Positions 34,714 through 42,359 of a stretch of DNA of 64,000 bases are shown here, one piece after another. Origin of the DNA: Acuticoccus sp051016205. Its GTDB lineage: Bacteria > Pseudomonadota > Alphaproteobacteria > Rhizobiales > Amorphaceae. A program made the position numbers and the translations under genes. The notes beneath the pieces were generated by a model. That model was not told where the DNA came from. It saw nothing but the letters and a program-made list of their open reading frames with translations, and made no database searches. The stretch covers positions 3,534,001-3,598,000 of the forward strand of contig CP136534.1 of the NCBI GenBank assembly GCA_051016205.1, given 5' to 3'. Within the stretch, counting starts at the first letter, position 1; the number at the start of each line of letters is the position of its first letter.

Positions 34714-35442
34714 TCAGGCAGCGTCGAGGTAGGGGGTGAGGGCGTTCTTCACGGCAACGGCAATGTCGGACGCGTTGGGCGTGTCGGAGTGGATGCAGAT
34801 GGCGTCGGCCTTCACGCTCACCGTCTTGCCGGAGACGGTGGTGGTGGTGCCGTCCCGCACGGCGGTAAGGCAGCGCTCCGCGGTCACTTTGGGGTCAAGG
34901 GCCGGATGTTCGCGGGTGATGATGATGAAACCGTCGTCGCCATAGTCGAGGTCGGCATAGTACTCGGCAATGAAGCCGACGCCACGGCTTTGATAGACGC
35001 TCTCGTGCAAGGTGTCGGCCATCCCCATCAATGGCGCACCGAAGATCTCTGCAGCATCGGCGATGGCGTTGGCCACCGCTTCATCGCGCGCTGCCATCCC
35101 ATAAAGGGATCCGTGGGGTTTGATGTGGTTCAGCGTCATCCCCTCAGCGCGCAAAAACCCTGTCAGCGCGCCGATCTGGTAAATGAGGCAGTTGGCAAGC
35201 TCCTCACGGCCGATCTTCATCTCCCGCCGGCCAAAACCTTGCAAGTCGGGGAGCGAGGGGTGCGCGCCCACCTTCACACCATGCTTTTTGGCAAGCTGGC
35301 AGGTGGCGCGCATGTGGTTGAAGTCCGACGCGTGGAAGCCGCAGGCAACGTTGGCGACGGTGATGTGCGGCATCAGAGCCGCATCGTCGCCCATTTTGTA
35401 AAGGCCGAAGCTTTCGCCCATGTCGCAGTTGATGACCGTCAT
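34714..35442 (-). CDS. pxpA: 5-oxoprolinase subunit A (LamB/YcsF family)
   Basis: A 242-residue LamB/YcsF-family protein. The signature CDMGESFGLYKMGDD is at the N-terminus, followed by NVACGFHASD, VGAHPSLPDLQGFGRR and HIKPHGSLYG, with conserved His and Asp that likely form the active site. PxpA is the hydrolytic subunit of bacterial 5-oxoprolinase, which turns 5-oxo-L-proline into glutamate. It is the first intact gene of the operon pxpA-BCCP-BC-pxpB-pxpC-bioY. Broader roles, such as opening other lactams or amides, are possible. Confidence 0.93.
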   Translation of the reverse strand: MTVINCDMGESFGLYKMGDDAALMPHITVANVACGFHASDFNHMRATCQLAKKHGVKVGAHPSLPDLQGFGRREMKIGREELANCLIYQIGALTGFLRAEGMTLNHIKPHGSLYGMAARDEAVANAIADAAEIFGAPLMGMADTLHESVYQSRGVGFIAEYYADLDYGDDGFIIITREHPALDPKVTAERCLTAVRDGTTTTVSGKTVSVKADAICIHSDTPNASDIAVAVKNALTPYLDAA

Positions 35443-35457
35443 TGCCGTTCTCCCAAA

Positions 35458-35784
35458 TCAGTCGCGCATTGAGGCCATCATGCGAATGCGCTCCACGATG
35501 ACAGCCAGCGCCAAGAGGCCGCCTAGGACGACCGTTCGCAGGTCGCTCTCGATGCGCGCGAGGTTCATGCCGCTTTGCGTAAGGACGATGAAAAGGGCGC
35601 CGAGTACAACGTTCTCCACCCACCCCGCACCGCCGCGCAACGAAACGCCGACGATGATGCACGCGGCAAGGAATGCAAGGGGTATGGACTGGCCGATGTC
35701 AGCCTCACCCGTGCCGAGCCACCCGGTCAAGAGCATGCCGGCAACGCCCCCAAGCCCTGGGCAGTTCGTGTGGGTCCGGACCAG
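35458..35784 (-). pseudogene. Remnant of a sugar-type ABC permease (C-terminal end)
   Basis: From the ATG at 35736, 92 residues remain with two or three hydrophobic helices: AACIIVGVSLRGGAGWVENVVLGALFIVLTQSGMNL and VVLGGLLALAVIVERI. This matches the last part of RbsC/branched-chain-type permeases, where GGTSLxGGxGS and a final helix occur. The frame continues upstream as GLGGVAGMLLTGW, also permease-like, then becomes unlike any permease. No binding-protein or ATPase genes are near. I infer a deletion remnant; a short expressed protein is possible. It lies 15 bases before pxpA. Confidence 0.55.
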
Positions 35785-35818
35785 CGGGCCAAGCCCGTGA
35801 GCGGCTTTCGTGGGCGGG

Positions 35819-35857
35819 AAAAAAAACGCGGATGTCCGAGGACACTCCGGCTTTTTT
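35819..35857. terminator. Bidirectional terminator-like hairpin
   Basis: Eight A residues (35819-35826), a stem GGATGTCC/GGACACTCC with one bulged C around CGAG, then six T residues (35852-35857). It would end transcription from either side. Its place between divergent lysR and pxp genes makes little sense today, so it may be left over from a deleted gene. Confidence 0.65.
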
Positions 35858-36158
35858 AAAGGGCACAGAGCCCATGATGGTGCGGTGGCATGCCCTGTCG
35901 AAGGTCGGCTGCAAAGCCATCACCTCGCACAGGACCCAACGGTCAGCATTGGCACGGCCGGCCCCTAAAGTCACGGCAAGGGGTGTGGCGGCCAAGGGTG
36001 GTGCGGCTTGTGTCATCGCCGATCTTCTCACGCTCGTCATCGGTGCGCCCTTTGGCCGAGCGCTTGGGGTGTCGGACCAGGGGCAGGTCCAAGCCGACCC
36101 GCGCCGCAATGTCTCGCCTTTGCAAGCATATGAAAAATAGAAAATTCCGCATCCTCTC

Positions 36159-36173
36159 ATCTGAATTTCTGAT
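36159..36173. promoter_or_regulatory. LysR-type T-N11-A box
   Basis: ATCTGAATTTCTGAT is an imperfect palindrome (six of seven pairs) with the T-N11-A spacing typical of LysR-regulator sites. It lies 45-59 bases before the lysR GTG and between lysR and the leftward pxp operon, where autoregulation and control of the divergent operon are expected. Confidence 0.5.
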
Positions 36174-36217
36174 ATTGGTGCCGCCGCCCACCGCGAAACG
36201 CGCTTCAGGGAGGCGCC

Positions 36218-37162
36218 GTGACGCTCTCCATCCGCCACATCCGCTACTTCATCGCCGCGGCCGAGACAGGGCAGATCTCGCGTGCTGCCATTGAACTTGG
36301 CATCTCACAGTCGGCGGTGACGGCGGCTGTGAAGCAGATCGAATCGGAGGTGGGCGCGAAACTTCTTGAAAGGCATGCCCACGGCGTCACACTGACCCTT
36401 GAGGGTAGCCGATTTCTGCGCCACGCCCGCACCATCATGGCGTCCATGAGTGCAGCGCTTCGGCTTGAAACGCCCCGCGCATCCGACGAAAAAGGCGAGG
36501 TGCGTGTGGGCGTCACGTACACCGTCGCGGGCTACTTTCTTCCCCAGTATCTGACGCGCTTCAACCGCGCCCACCCCCATGTGACGGTGAAGCTGAACGA
36601 GGCGCCCCGCGCTGCCATAGAGGACGATCTCGTGGCAGGTCGGCTCGACACAGCCGTCATCCTCACCGCCAACATCGAGGACAGGGAAAACCTTAACCGC
36701 GAGGCGCTGATTCGCTCCCGCAGGCGGCTTTGGACGGCGGCCGACCACCCGTTGCAAGCGGCCCAATCCGTCGCCTTGGCCGAGATTGCAAATGAGCCCT
36801 ACGTGATGCTCACCGTCGACGAGGCAGAGCGCACAGCCGAGCGCTACTGGCGCGCTGCACGGTGCCAGCCCCGGGTCATCTTCCGCACCTCATCGGTGGA
36901 GGCCGTGCGCTCCATGGTCGCAAGCGGCACGGGGGTCACCATCTTGTCCGACATGGTGTACAGGCCCTGGTCGCTGGACGGTCAGAGGATCGAGACACGC
37001 CTTGTGGCCGATCCCATCGCATCCATGGATGTGGGACTTGCCTGGGTGCGCGGGCGTGCGCTGCCGGGCCCAGCCCGTGCCTTCAACGAGTTCATGAGCC
37101 TCACCTTCAACGGTGGCGCTCACGCCTTGTCGGAAGTCTCCCGGCGTCCACGCGCGGGGTGA
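36218..37162 (+). CDS. LysR-family transcriptional regulator
   Basis: A 314-residue LTTR. The N-terminal helix-turn-helix is clear (IRHIRYFIAAAETGQISRAAIELGISQSAVTAAVKQIE), followed by the linker helix and a periplasmic-binding-like effector domain (VRVGVTYTVAGYFLPQYLTRFNRAHPHV). The start is GTG at 36218 with AGGGAGG upstream. It is divergent from the pxp/biotin operon, and a T-N11-A box lies between them, so that operon is the most likely target. The effector is unknown; 5-oxoproline or a related compound would be a reasonable guess. Confidence 0.92.
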   Translation: MTLSIRHIRYFIAAAETGQISRAAIELGISQSAVTAAVKQIESEVGAKLLERHAHGVTLTLEGSRFLRHARTIMASMSAALRLETPRASDEKGEVRVGVTYTVAGYFLPQYLTRFNRAHPHVTVKLNEAPRAAIEDDLVAGRLDTAVILTANIEDRENLNREALIRSRRRLWTAADHPLQAAQSVALAEIANEPYVMLTVDEAERTAERYWRAARCQPRVIFRTSSVEAVRSMVASGTGVTILSDMVYRPWSLDGQRIETRLVADPIASMDVGLAWVRGRALPGPARAFNEFMSLTFNGGAHALSEVSRRPRAG

Positions 37163-37834
37163 TCAGAACACGAAGTCGGGAGTCTTCACAAAGCCGGGCA
37201 GAACGCTCGCCGCGGCATTGAACAGCGTGCGGGAGGACAGCCCCGTAGCGGAGCGCTCATAAAGCATGGCGCGCCCGGCAAGCCCTTCGCCCTCAATGGC
37301 TATAAGGCGTCCGCCATCCTTCACCTGGTCCAAAAGCGTTGTGGGTGGCACCTCGATGGCCCCGTCCACGAACACAACGTCATAAGGGGCTTCGGAGGGG
37401 TAGCCGTCCTCAAGATCACCCATCACCACGACGGCGTTGGTGACATCGTCGGCCTCAAGGGCAGCACTTGCCTTTTCGGCCAAGGCGGCATCGCACTCAA
37501 GGGCAATGACGGAGCCTGCCAGAAGGCCGATGACGGCGGTGGTGTAGCCAAGCCCTGCGCCCACCACGAGGACCACATCATCCTCGCTCAGCTGTGCCGA
37601 TTGGAGCATGCGGCCCAGCACCTGCGGGCGCGTCATGGTGCGCGAAGGGCGCCCCAGATGGTCCCGCGCGATGGGGATGGCTTCGTCGGAATAGGCGATC
37701 GCCTTTTGGTCGGTGGGCACATAGTGCTCGCGCAAGACCTCCAGCACAGCGTCCTGGACGCGATGGTCCGTCACATCGAAGGTGCGGAGCTGGTTGTTGA
37801 CCATGCGCGTGCGCAAAGCGGCGGTGTCGCCCAT
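37163..37834 (-). CDS. Protein-L-isoaspartate O-methyltransferase family protein
   Basis: A 223-residue SAM-dependent methyltransferase of the PCMT family. The SAM motif VLVVGAGLGYTTAVIGLLAG and YDVVFVDGAIEVPPT are clear. In the classic enzyme the segment after MxxQLR contains a catalytic Ser in a YxD..P context; here YSDEAIPIARDHLGRPSRTMTRPQVLGRML is shorter and altered, as in many alphaproteobacterial homologues encoded near tolC. Function may be repair of isoaspartate or an unrelated methylation. It converges on lysR with no spacer. Confidence 0.88.
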   Translation of the reverse strand: MGDTAALRTRMVNNQLRTFDVTDHRVQDAVLEVLREHYVPTDQKAIAYSDEAIPIARDHLGRPSRTMTRPQVLGRMLQSAQLSEDDVVLVVGAGLGYTTAVIGLLAGSVIALECDAALAEKASAALEADDVTNAVVVMGDLEDGYPSEAPYDVVFVDGAIEVPPTTLLDQVKDGGRLIAIEGEGLAGRAMLYERSATGLSSRTLFNAAASVLPGFVKTPDFVF

Positions 37835-37902
37835 AGACGTGTTCCCAAATGACGGTCATGCGGCGGGCGGCGGATGGCGCCCGCCTTGGTCCGCGAGAGA
37901 GT

Positions 37903-37976
37903 TGGAGGCGACGGCCGGAATCGAACCGGCGTACACGGATTTGCAGTCCGCTGCGTAACCACTCCGCCACGTCGCC
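37903..37976 (-). tRNA. tRNA-Cys (anticodon GCA)
   Basis: A 74-base cloverleaf on the minus strand with the 3' CCA encoded. Acceptor GGCGACG pairs with CGTCGCC, followed by discriminator T and CCA. The T arm contains GGTTCGAATCC, and the anticodon GCA lies at 37942-37944 in the loop between GGACT and ATCC. The D-loop has GGTTA. This is the only tRNA seen in the window. Confidence 0.96.
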
Positions 37977-38097
37977 ACACGGCTTAGTCCCTACGCCAAC
38001 CCATCGTGCCGGGCAAGCGCCATCGCGGCCCTATGCGACGTTGCCAGCCCCGCAAGCCCCGCCTAAGACGCAACCTGTAGAAGGGGACTTTAGTGCC

Positions 38098-40713
38098 ATG
38101 AGCGATCTCGCCTCAGCCGATGCGCGCCTGTCCACCACCGTCCGGGAGGCGTGGGACGGCGGCGCTGTTGTGGACCTCACCCTGGGCGCCAGCGCTGGGC
38201 TGGACGGCTGGCAGGTGGAGGTGGATGCCGGCGGCACCATCGTCAACATCTGGAATGCGCAGGTTCTGGAGCAGAACGGCACCGTCTACACCCTTGGCGC
38301 TGTGGACTACAATCAAACCGTGGCGGCAGGCACCAGCCTCACCTTCGGCTTCGAAATGGAGGGAAACGGCGTCGTTTCAGCCCTTGGCTTCCAAGTGACC
38401 CGCGCCAGCGACGCCGGCATCGAGACCGCCGCACAGGATACGGGCGACAGCGTCGGCCCAATCCCCTCCCCGTCACCGGCGCCCGTTGCCCCCGACAGCC
38501 CCGCCACGCCGCCCAGCGTGTCCCCCACCGTCCTCGGCTCAAGCGGCACGCAGTTAAGGGAGACGTCGGACACCCAAGGTGTTGCCGCAGGGGGACTCTT
38601 GACCGTGGAGGGGTCGAGGGTCGCCGAGCCCATCGGTACAGGCGACGGCCTTCCTGAGGACAGCTTCGCCCCTGGCCCGTTTTCCACACGCGGCGCCAGC
38701 ATCATCGATTCGGCAGGCAACCCCGTCTCCATCCACGGCGTGAACTGGTTCGGCTTCGAGACCGACATCTTCGTCGCCCACGGTCTATGGGCGCGCAATT
38801 GGCGGGCGATGATGGACGAGGTGAAGTCCCTCGGCTTCAACGCCATGCGCATCCCCTTCTCCGGCGAGTTCGTGGACACCGGCGGCGCCAACCCCAGCGG
38901 CATCGACTATGCGCTGAACCCCGACCTCGTGGACCTCACCGGTCTTGAAATCCTTGACGCCATTGTCGACTACGCCGAGACCATCGGCCTTCGCATCCTG
39001 CTGGACTATCACCGCGGGCCTCCTGGGGGCGGCCCCAACGACAACGGCCTGTGGTTCGGCGATGGACGCACGGAGGCGGACGTCATCGACGAGTGGCGCG
39101 TCATGGCGGAGCGCTATCATGACAAGCCCGCCGTCATCGGCGCCGACCTCGTCAACGAGCCCCACGCCGGCACCTGGGGCGATGGCTCCGCGACGGACTG
39201 GGCGGCCGCCGCGGAGAGGATCGGCAATGCCGTCCTTGCCGTTGCGCCGGACTGGCTGATCATCGTTGAGGGGATCGGCACCTATGATGGCGACACCTAT
39301 TGGTGGGGCGGCAACCTTCAGGGTGTGCGCGACAGGCCTGTGGTGTTGAGCGAGCCCAACAAGCTCGTCTACTCCCCCCACGACTATCCGAACTCGGTCC
39401 ACTCCCAGCCCTGGTTCATCGACGGCTCCAACCTTGAGGACGTGTTTCGAAAGAATTGGGGCTTCATCGCCGAAGAGGGGATTGCCCCTGTCCTGATGGG
39501 CGAATGGGGATCGCGGCTTGAGACCCAACTCGACCTCACATGGGCCAATGCCATCTCCAACTACATGGAAAAGCTAGATATTCCATGGATGTGGTGGTCC
39601 TGGAACCCGAACTCCGGCGACACGGGCGGCGTCCTTGCTGACGACTGGCAGACACCCCGCCAATCCGTCCTCAGCCTCCTGGACCGGTTTTTGCCGGAAA
39701 CCCAGCCCGACGTGCCTTTGACGGCAACGGACGCCATCGACGCCAAGGCCATTTTCCGAATCGGCTTGGACGGGCCCTCCGATGATGACGTTGTGTTGAA
39801 ATACGCCACCGCCAACGGCACCGCCAAGGCTGGCGAGGATTATGTGGCGACCGCCGGCCAGCTGATCTTCAGCCCTGGGGAGACCGAAAAGACCGTCGCC
39901 GTCCCCGTTCTTCCCGACACGCAGATCGAGGGGGATGAGTTTTTCTACCTCGTCCTCGGCGGGGCCGGCGGGATGCGCGCATCAGGTACTGCCATCATCA
40001 CCGATGAGGATCACGCCAGCCGGCGCGGCGCGCTCCCACGGCTTGATGTGGCAAGCACTGTTGTGACGGAGGCGACGGGGGTCGCCAATTTCCGCCTGAT
40101 CCTCTCCGACCCTGCCACACAGGACGTGACGGTGAGCTTCAAGACGGTGGTGGATTCAGCCGGCGATCAGGACTTTGCCAGCACCACCTCCTCCGTCGTC
40201 ATCCCACAAGGCGCGCGCGGGGCCGTGCTCGAAGTTTCCCTCGACGATGACACGACGCCTGAAACGGCAGAGCGCTTCACGCTGGAGCTGATGGCGGCCG
40301 AGGGCGCGGTCATCCGCAATGGCAAGGCCATCGGGATGATTGCCGCTGAGCCCCCAGGCGCTGCGGAAATCAACGTGGCCGCCTCGCCGACCGCGCAAAC
40401 ACAGCTCACGATCGACCTCATTTTGGAGAACGACTGGGGGTCTGGCGCCCTCTTCAATGTCATCATCAAGAACGTGTCGGACCAGCCGGTGAGCGGCTGG
40501 AGCATGGCCTTCGACCTTCCCTTCGACCTCACAGAGATCTGGAGCGCGGTGCTGGTTGCCGACCAGGGCGAGAGGGTCACGGTGGGAAATGCGGACTGGA
40601 ACGGAACCATCGCGCCGGGACAAACGGTGGACTTCGGCTTCATCTCAGATATGGGCGGGATCGATATGAGAGGGCTCCTCGCAGGGGCGGATTTGGAGCT
40701 TGCCGTCCAGTAG
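38098..40713 (+). CDS. Multidomain GH5 endoglucanase with CBM2-like and Calx-beta domains
   Basis: An 871-residue secreted-type glycoside hydrolase. Order: N-terminal CBM2-like module (about residues 15-105), Pro/Ser linker, GH5 catalytic domain (about 195-540), two Calx-beta-like modules (about 545-760) and a C-terminal CBM2-like module (about 770-870). The catalytic acid/base is E354 in NEP and the nucleophile is E469 in GEWG; WMWWSWNPNSGDTGG closes the barrel. It should cut beta-1,4-glucans such as cellulose. No Sec signal peptide is present at the chosen ATG (38098, AAGGGGAC upstream), so export may be type I or another route. Starts further upstream would run through the tRNA gene region. 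Confidence 0.92.
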   Translation: MSDLASADARLSTTVREAWDGGAVVDLTLGASAGLDGWQVEVDAGGTIVNIWNAQVLEQNGTVYTLGAVDYNQTVAAGTSLTFGFEMEGNGVVSALGFQVTRASDAGIETAAQDTGDSVGPIPSPSPAPVAPDSPATPPSVSPTVLGSSGTQLRETSDTQGVAAGGLLTVEGSRVAEPIGTGDGLPEDSFAPGPFSTRGASIIDSAGNPVSIHGVNWFGFETDIFVAHGLWARNWRAMMDEVKSLGFNAMRIPFSGEFVDTGGANPSGIDYALNPDLVDLTGLEILDAIVDYAETIGLRILLDYHRGPPGGGPNDNGLWFGDGRTEADVIDEWRVMAERYHDKPAVIGADLVNEPHAGTWGDGSATDWAAAAERIGNAVLAVAPDWLIIVEGIGTYDGDTYWWGGNLQGVRDRPVVLSEPNKLVYSPHDYPNSVHSQPWFIDGSNLEDVFRKNWGFIAEEGIAPVLMGEWGSRLETQLDLTWANAISNYMEKLDIPWMWWSWNPNSGDTGGVLADDWQTPRQSVLSLLDRFLPETQPDVPLTATDAIDAKAIFRIGLDGPSDDDVVLKYATANGTAKAGEDYVATAGQLIFSPGETEKTVAVPVLPDTQIEGDEFFYLVLGGAGGMRASGTAIITDEDHASRRGALPRLDVASTVVTEATGVANFRLILSDPATQDVTVSFKTVVDSAGDQDFASTTSSVVIPQGARGAVLEVSLDDDTTPETAERFTLELMAAEGAVIRNGKAIGMIAAEPPGAAEINVAASPTAQTQLTIDLILENDWGSGALFNVIIKNVSDQPVSGWSMAFDLPFDLTEIWSAVLVADQGERVTVGNADWNGTIAPGQTVDFGFISDMGGIDMRGLLAGADLELAVQ

Positions 40714-40770
40714 CCGCTGGATCGCCGTGAAATGAACGATTGCCTCCGCTGCGACGTTCTGTACGGTGCA

Positions 40771-40821
40771 AGCGCCGCGCCGGGACTCCCGGCGGTCGCC
40801 AAGACGCTGCGCTCTTTTTTT
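40771..40821 (+). terminator. Terminator after the GH5 gene
   Basis: An outer stem AGCGC (40771-40775)/GCGCT (40809-40813) encloses an inner stem CGCCGGG/CCCGGCG (40778-40784 with 40788-40794), and seven T residues follow (40815-40821). It ends the GH5 transcript and puts the small downstream gene under a separate or read-through promoter. Confidence 0.7.
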
Positions 40822-40892
40822 GGCGCGCGTCAGGACAGCGCTGTGTCAGTTGGTTTCGCTGGCGGCCGAAACCACAGCCTCGGAGGCCTCCA

Positions 40893-41036
40893 TTGAGCAC
40901 TGGCAAAGTCATCATCACGCTGATCATCATCGCCGTCCTAATCGCAGGCGGCGCGTACTTTACCGGCTACTTCGACGAGCCTGTAGTGGAGGTGGAGACG
41001 GACACTGACTCCGACGCGACGCCAGCCGCGAACTGA
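40893..41036 (+). CDS. Small single-pass membrane protein
   Basis: A 47-residue protein starting at TTG with an ideal GGAGG six bases upstream (40882-40886). Residues 5-27 form one hydrophobic helix (KVIITLIIIAVLIAGGAYFTG) and the rest is a short acidic tail rich in Asp, Glu and Thr. No family is recognised. It stands alone between the GH5 gene and the LOG gene. The clean ribosome binding site and sensible membrane topology argue for a real gene. No function is proposed. Confidence 0.6.
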   Translation: MSTGKVIITLIIIAVLIAGGAYFTGYFDEPVVEVETDTDSDATPAAN

Positions 41037-41074
41037 CTGACGGTCACATTGGCGTTGACCCAGCATTGAAACAC

Positions 41075-41106
41075 CCATGGGGGCGTGCTTCGCCAAGCCC
41101 CCATGG
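41075..41106. promoter_or_regulatory. Inverted repeat upstream of LOG gene
   Basis: CCATGGGGGC at 41075-41084 is perfectly complementary to 41097-41106, with a 12-base loop. No T-run follows. It may end the small membrane gene's transcript or act as an operator for the LOG gene 67 bases downstream. Confidence 0.45.
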
Positions 41107-41173
41107 AAGAATGGCCCTTGCGTCTGACGCGAGTGCTCACACATCTTCCCCCCGATGAGGTAGTCTGGCGGGT

Positions 41174-41776
41174 ATGGAAGAACTTAAGAACGTTTGTGTT
41201 TATTGCGGCTCGGCTGAAGGGTCAGACCCTGCCTTTGCTGCAGCGGCCGATGAGATGGGTCGACGTCTTGCCGACGCCGGCCTTGGTCTTGTTTACGGCG
41301 GCGGCTCCATTGGCCTGATGGGCCGCACGGCCCGCGCCGTCCTGGAAGCGGGCGGTGAGGTGGTCGGGGTGATTCCCCGTTTTCTCCACGAAAGAGAAAT
41401 CATGTTGCGTGAGGTGAGCGAGCTCATCGTCACGGAGGACATGCATGAGCGAAAGCGCATCATGTTCGAGCGGGCCGATGCCTTCGTGGCGCTCCCCGGC
41501 GGAGTGGGCACGTTGGAAGAGGTGGTGGAGATGATGACGTGGTCGCAGCTTGGCCGCCACGAAAAGCCCATCGTCCTTGCCAACGTGGCGGATTTCTGGG
41601 CCCCTCTCAACTCTTTGATTTCGCACATGATCGAGTTCGGCTTTATCCGTCCCGGCTGGGACGTCAGCTACGACATGGTGGACACGGTGGCAGAGGTGGT
41701 GCCCACCCTCATCAGCCGCCGCGCCGCCCTTCACGCCGAGCGCGTCCCCCAGGAGGCGATGCTGCGCCGACTTTAA
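41174..41776 (+). CDS. LOG-family cytokinin riboside monophosphate phosphoribohydrolase-like protein
   Basis: A 200-residue TIGR00730/LOG-family protein with a Rossmann-like fold. The signature PGGVGTLEE is at residues 108-116, and VYCGSAEG near the N-terminus and VYGGGSIGLMG are typical. LOG enzymes release the base from N6-modified AMP (cytokinin nucleotides) or from AMP/IMP in bacteria. Length is normal and the protein should be cytoplasmic. It stands alone, and its neighbours give no hint of a pathway. Confidence 0.92.
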   Translation: MEELKNVCVYCGSAEGSDPAFAAAADEMGRRLADAGLGLVYGGGSIGLMGRTARAVLEAGGEVVGVIPRFLHEREIMLREVSELIVTEDMHERKRIMFERADAFVALPGGVGTLEEVVEMMTWSQLGRHEKPIVLANVADFWAPLNSLISHMIEFGFIRPGWDVSYDMVDTVAEVVPTLISRRAALHAERVPQEAMLRRL

Positions 41777-41879
41777 CGTCGCATCGCCGACAGCCGCCTC
41801 TCCTCACAGTATCCTTTGGAGAGAGCTTGGCGCGGCTCCAGAAGCTTTGGATGTTGTCACGCCCGGCATGGGTCGGTGA

Positions 41880-42269
41880 TCAAGGTCGCGGCGCGCGGCC
41901 CGCCGTCCCACGCGAAAGCCCTGTCGCTCCCAAATCGCTGAGATAGCCCTGCCAGCGTGTATCGGTGTCGGCACCGAGGGCCTTTAGGTAGGCGAACGAG
42001 TAAAGCCCCGTGTCGTGCCCATCGGAAAAGTGAATGCGCACCGCGTAGCCGCCGACGGGAGTGACATCCTTGATGGTCACGTCCTTTTTGCCACCGATCA
42101 CCATTTCGCGGCCGTGCCCCTTCCGCTCCGCCGATGGGGTGAGGACACGCAGGAATTCTGCGGTGAACGGGTGGGTCTCGCCGCTGTCATAGTCGACGGT
42201 CATGCGGGCGCGATCGGCGCTCACCTTCAACGCCACTGGCCAAGCGTCCTGGTTGTGTGACAAGACCAT
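41880..42269 (-). CDS. DUF971-domain protein
   Basis: A 129-residue protein of the DUF971 family (the N-terminal domain of gamma-butyrobetaine hydroxylase). It shows ALKVSADRARMTVDYDSGETHPFTAEFLRVLTPSAE and YAVRIHFSDGHDTGLYSFAYLKALG. The ATG at 42269 has GGAAGGA upstream; an earlier frame start adds 21 unlike residues. DUF971 proteins often occur fused to or next to Mrp/ApbC iron-sulfur carriers, and an Mrp gene lies 3 kb away here, so a role in iron-sulfur or molybdenum cofactor assembly is plausible. It is divergent from moaA. Confidence 0.85.
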   Translation of the reverse strand: MVLSHNQDAWPVALKVSADRARMTVDYDSGETHPFTAEFLRVLTPSAERKGHGREMVIGGKKDVTIKDVTPVGGYAVRIHFSDGHDTGLYSFAYLKALGADTDTRWQGYLSDLGATGLSRGTAGRAPRP

Positions 42270-42359
42270 TCCTTCCACAGGCGATTGCCGGACCTTCGGT
42301 TTCGCACCAAGTGTCATTGTGGAAACGGGCAATCAAGACCCACGAGGGGAGTGCCTTTG

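Larger units (their letters stand above)
35785..36217. other. Noncoding region between permease remnant and lysR
   Basis: About 430 bases with no supported gene. It holds a bidirectional terminator-like hairpin (35819-35857), an AT-rich stretch around 36128-36180 and a LysR-type box (36159-36173). A promoter for the pxp operon must lie here or at its left edge. The overlapping frames on both strands are rich in Arg and Gly and look like chance frames of GC-rich DNA. Confidence 0.5.

Noticed and set aside
35785..36217. Overlapping frames of 130-180 codons on both strands between the permease remnant and lysR
   Set aside because: They run through a terminator-like hairpin and have chance-frame composition.
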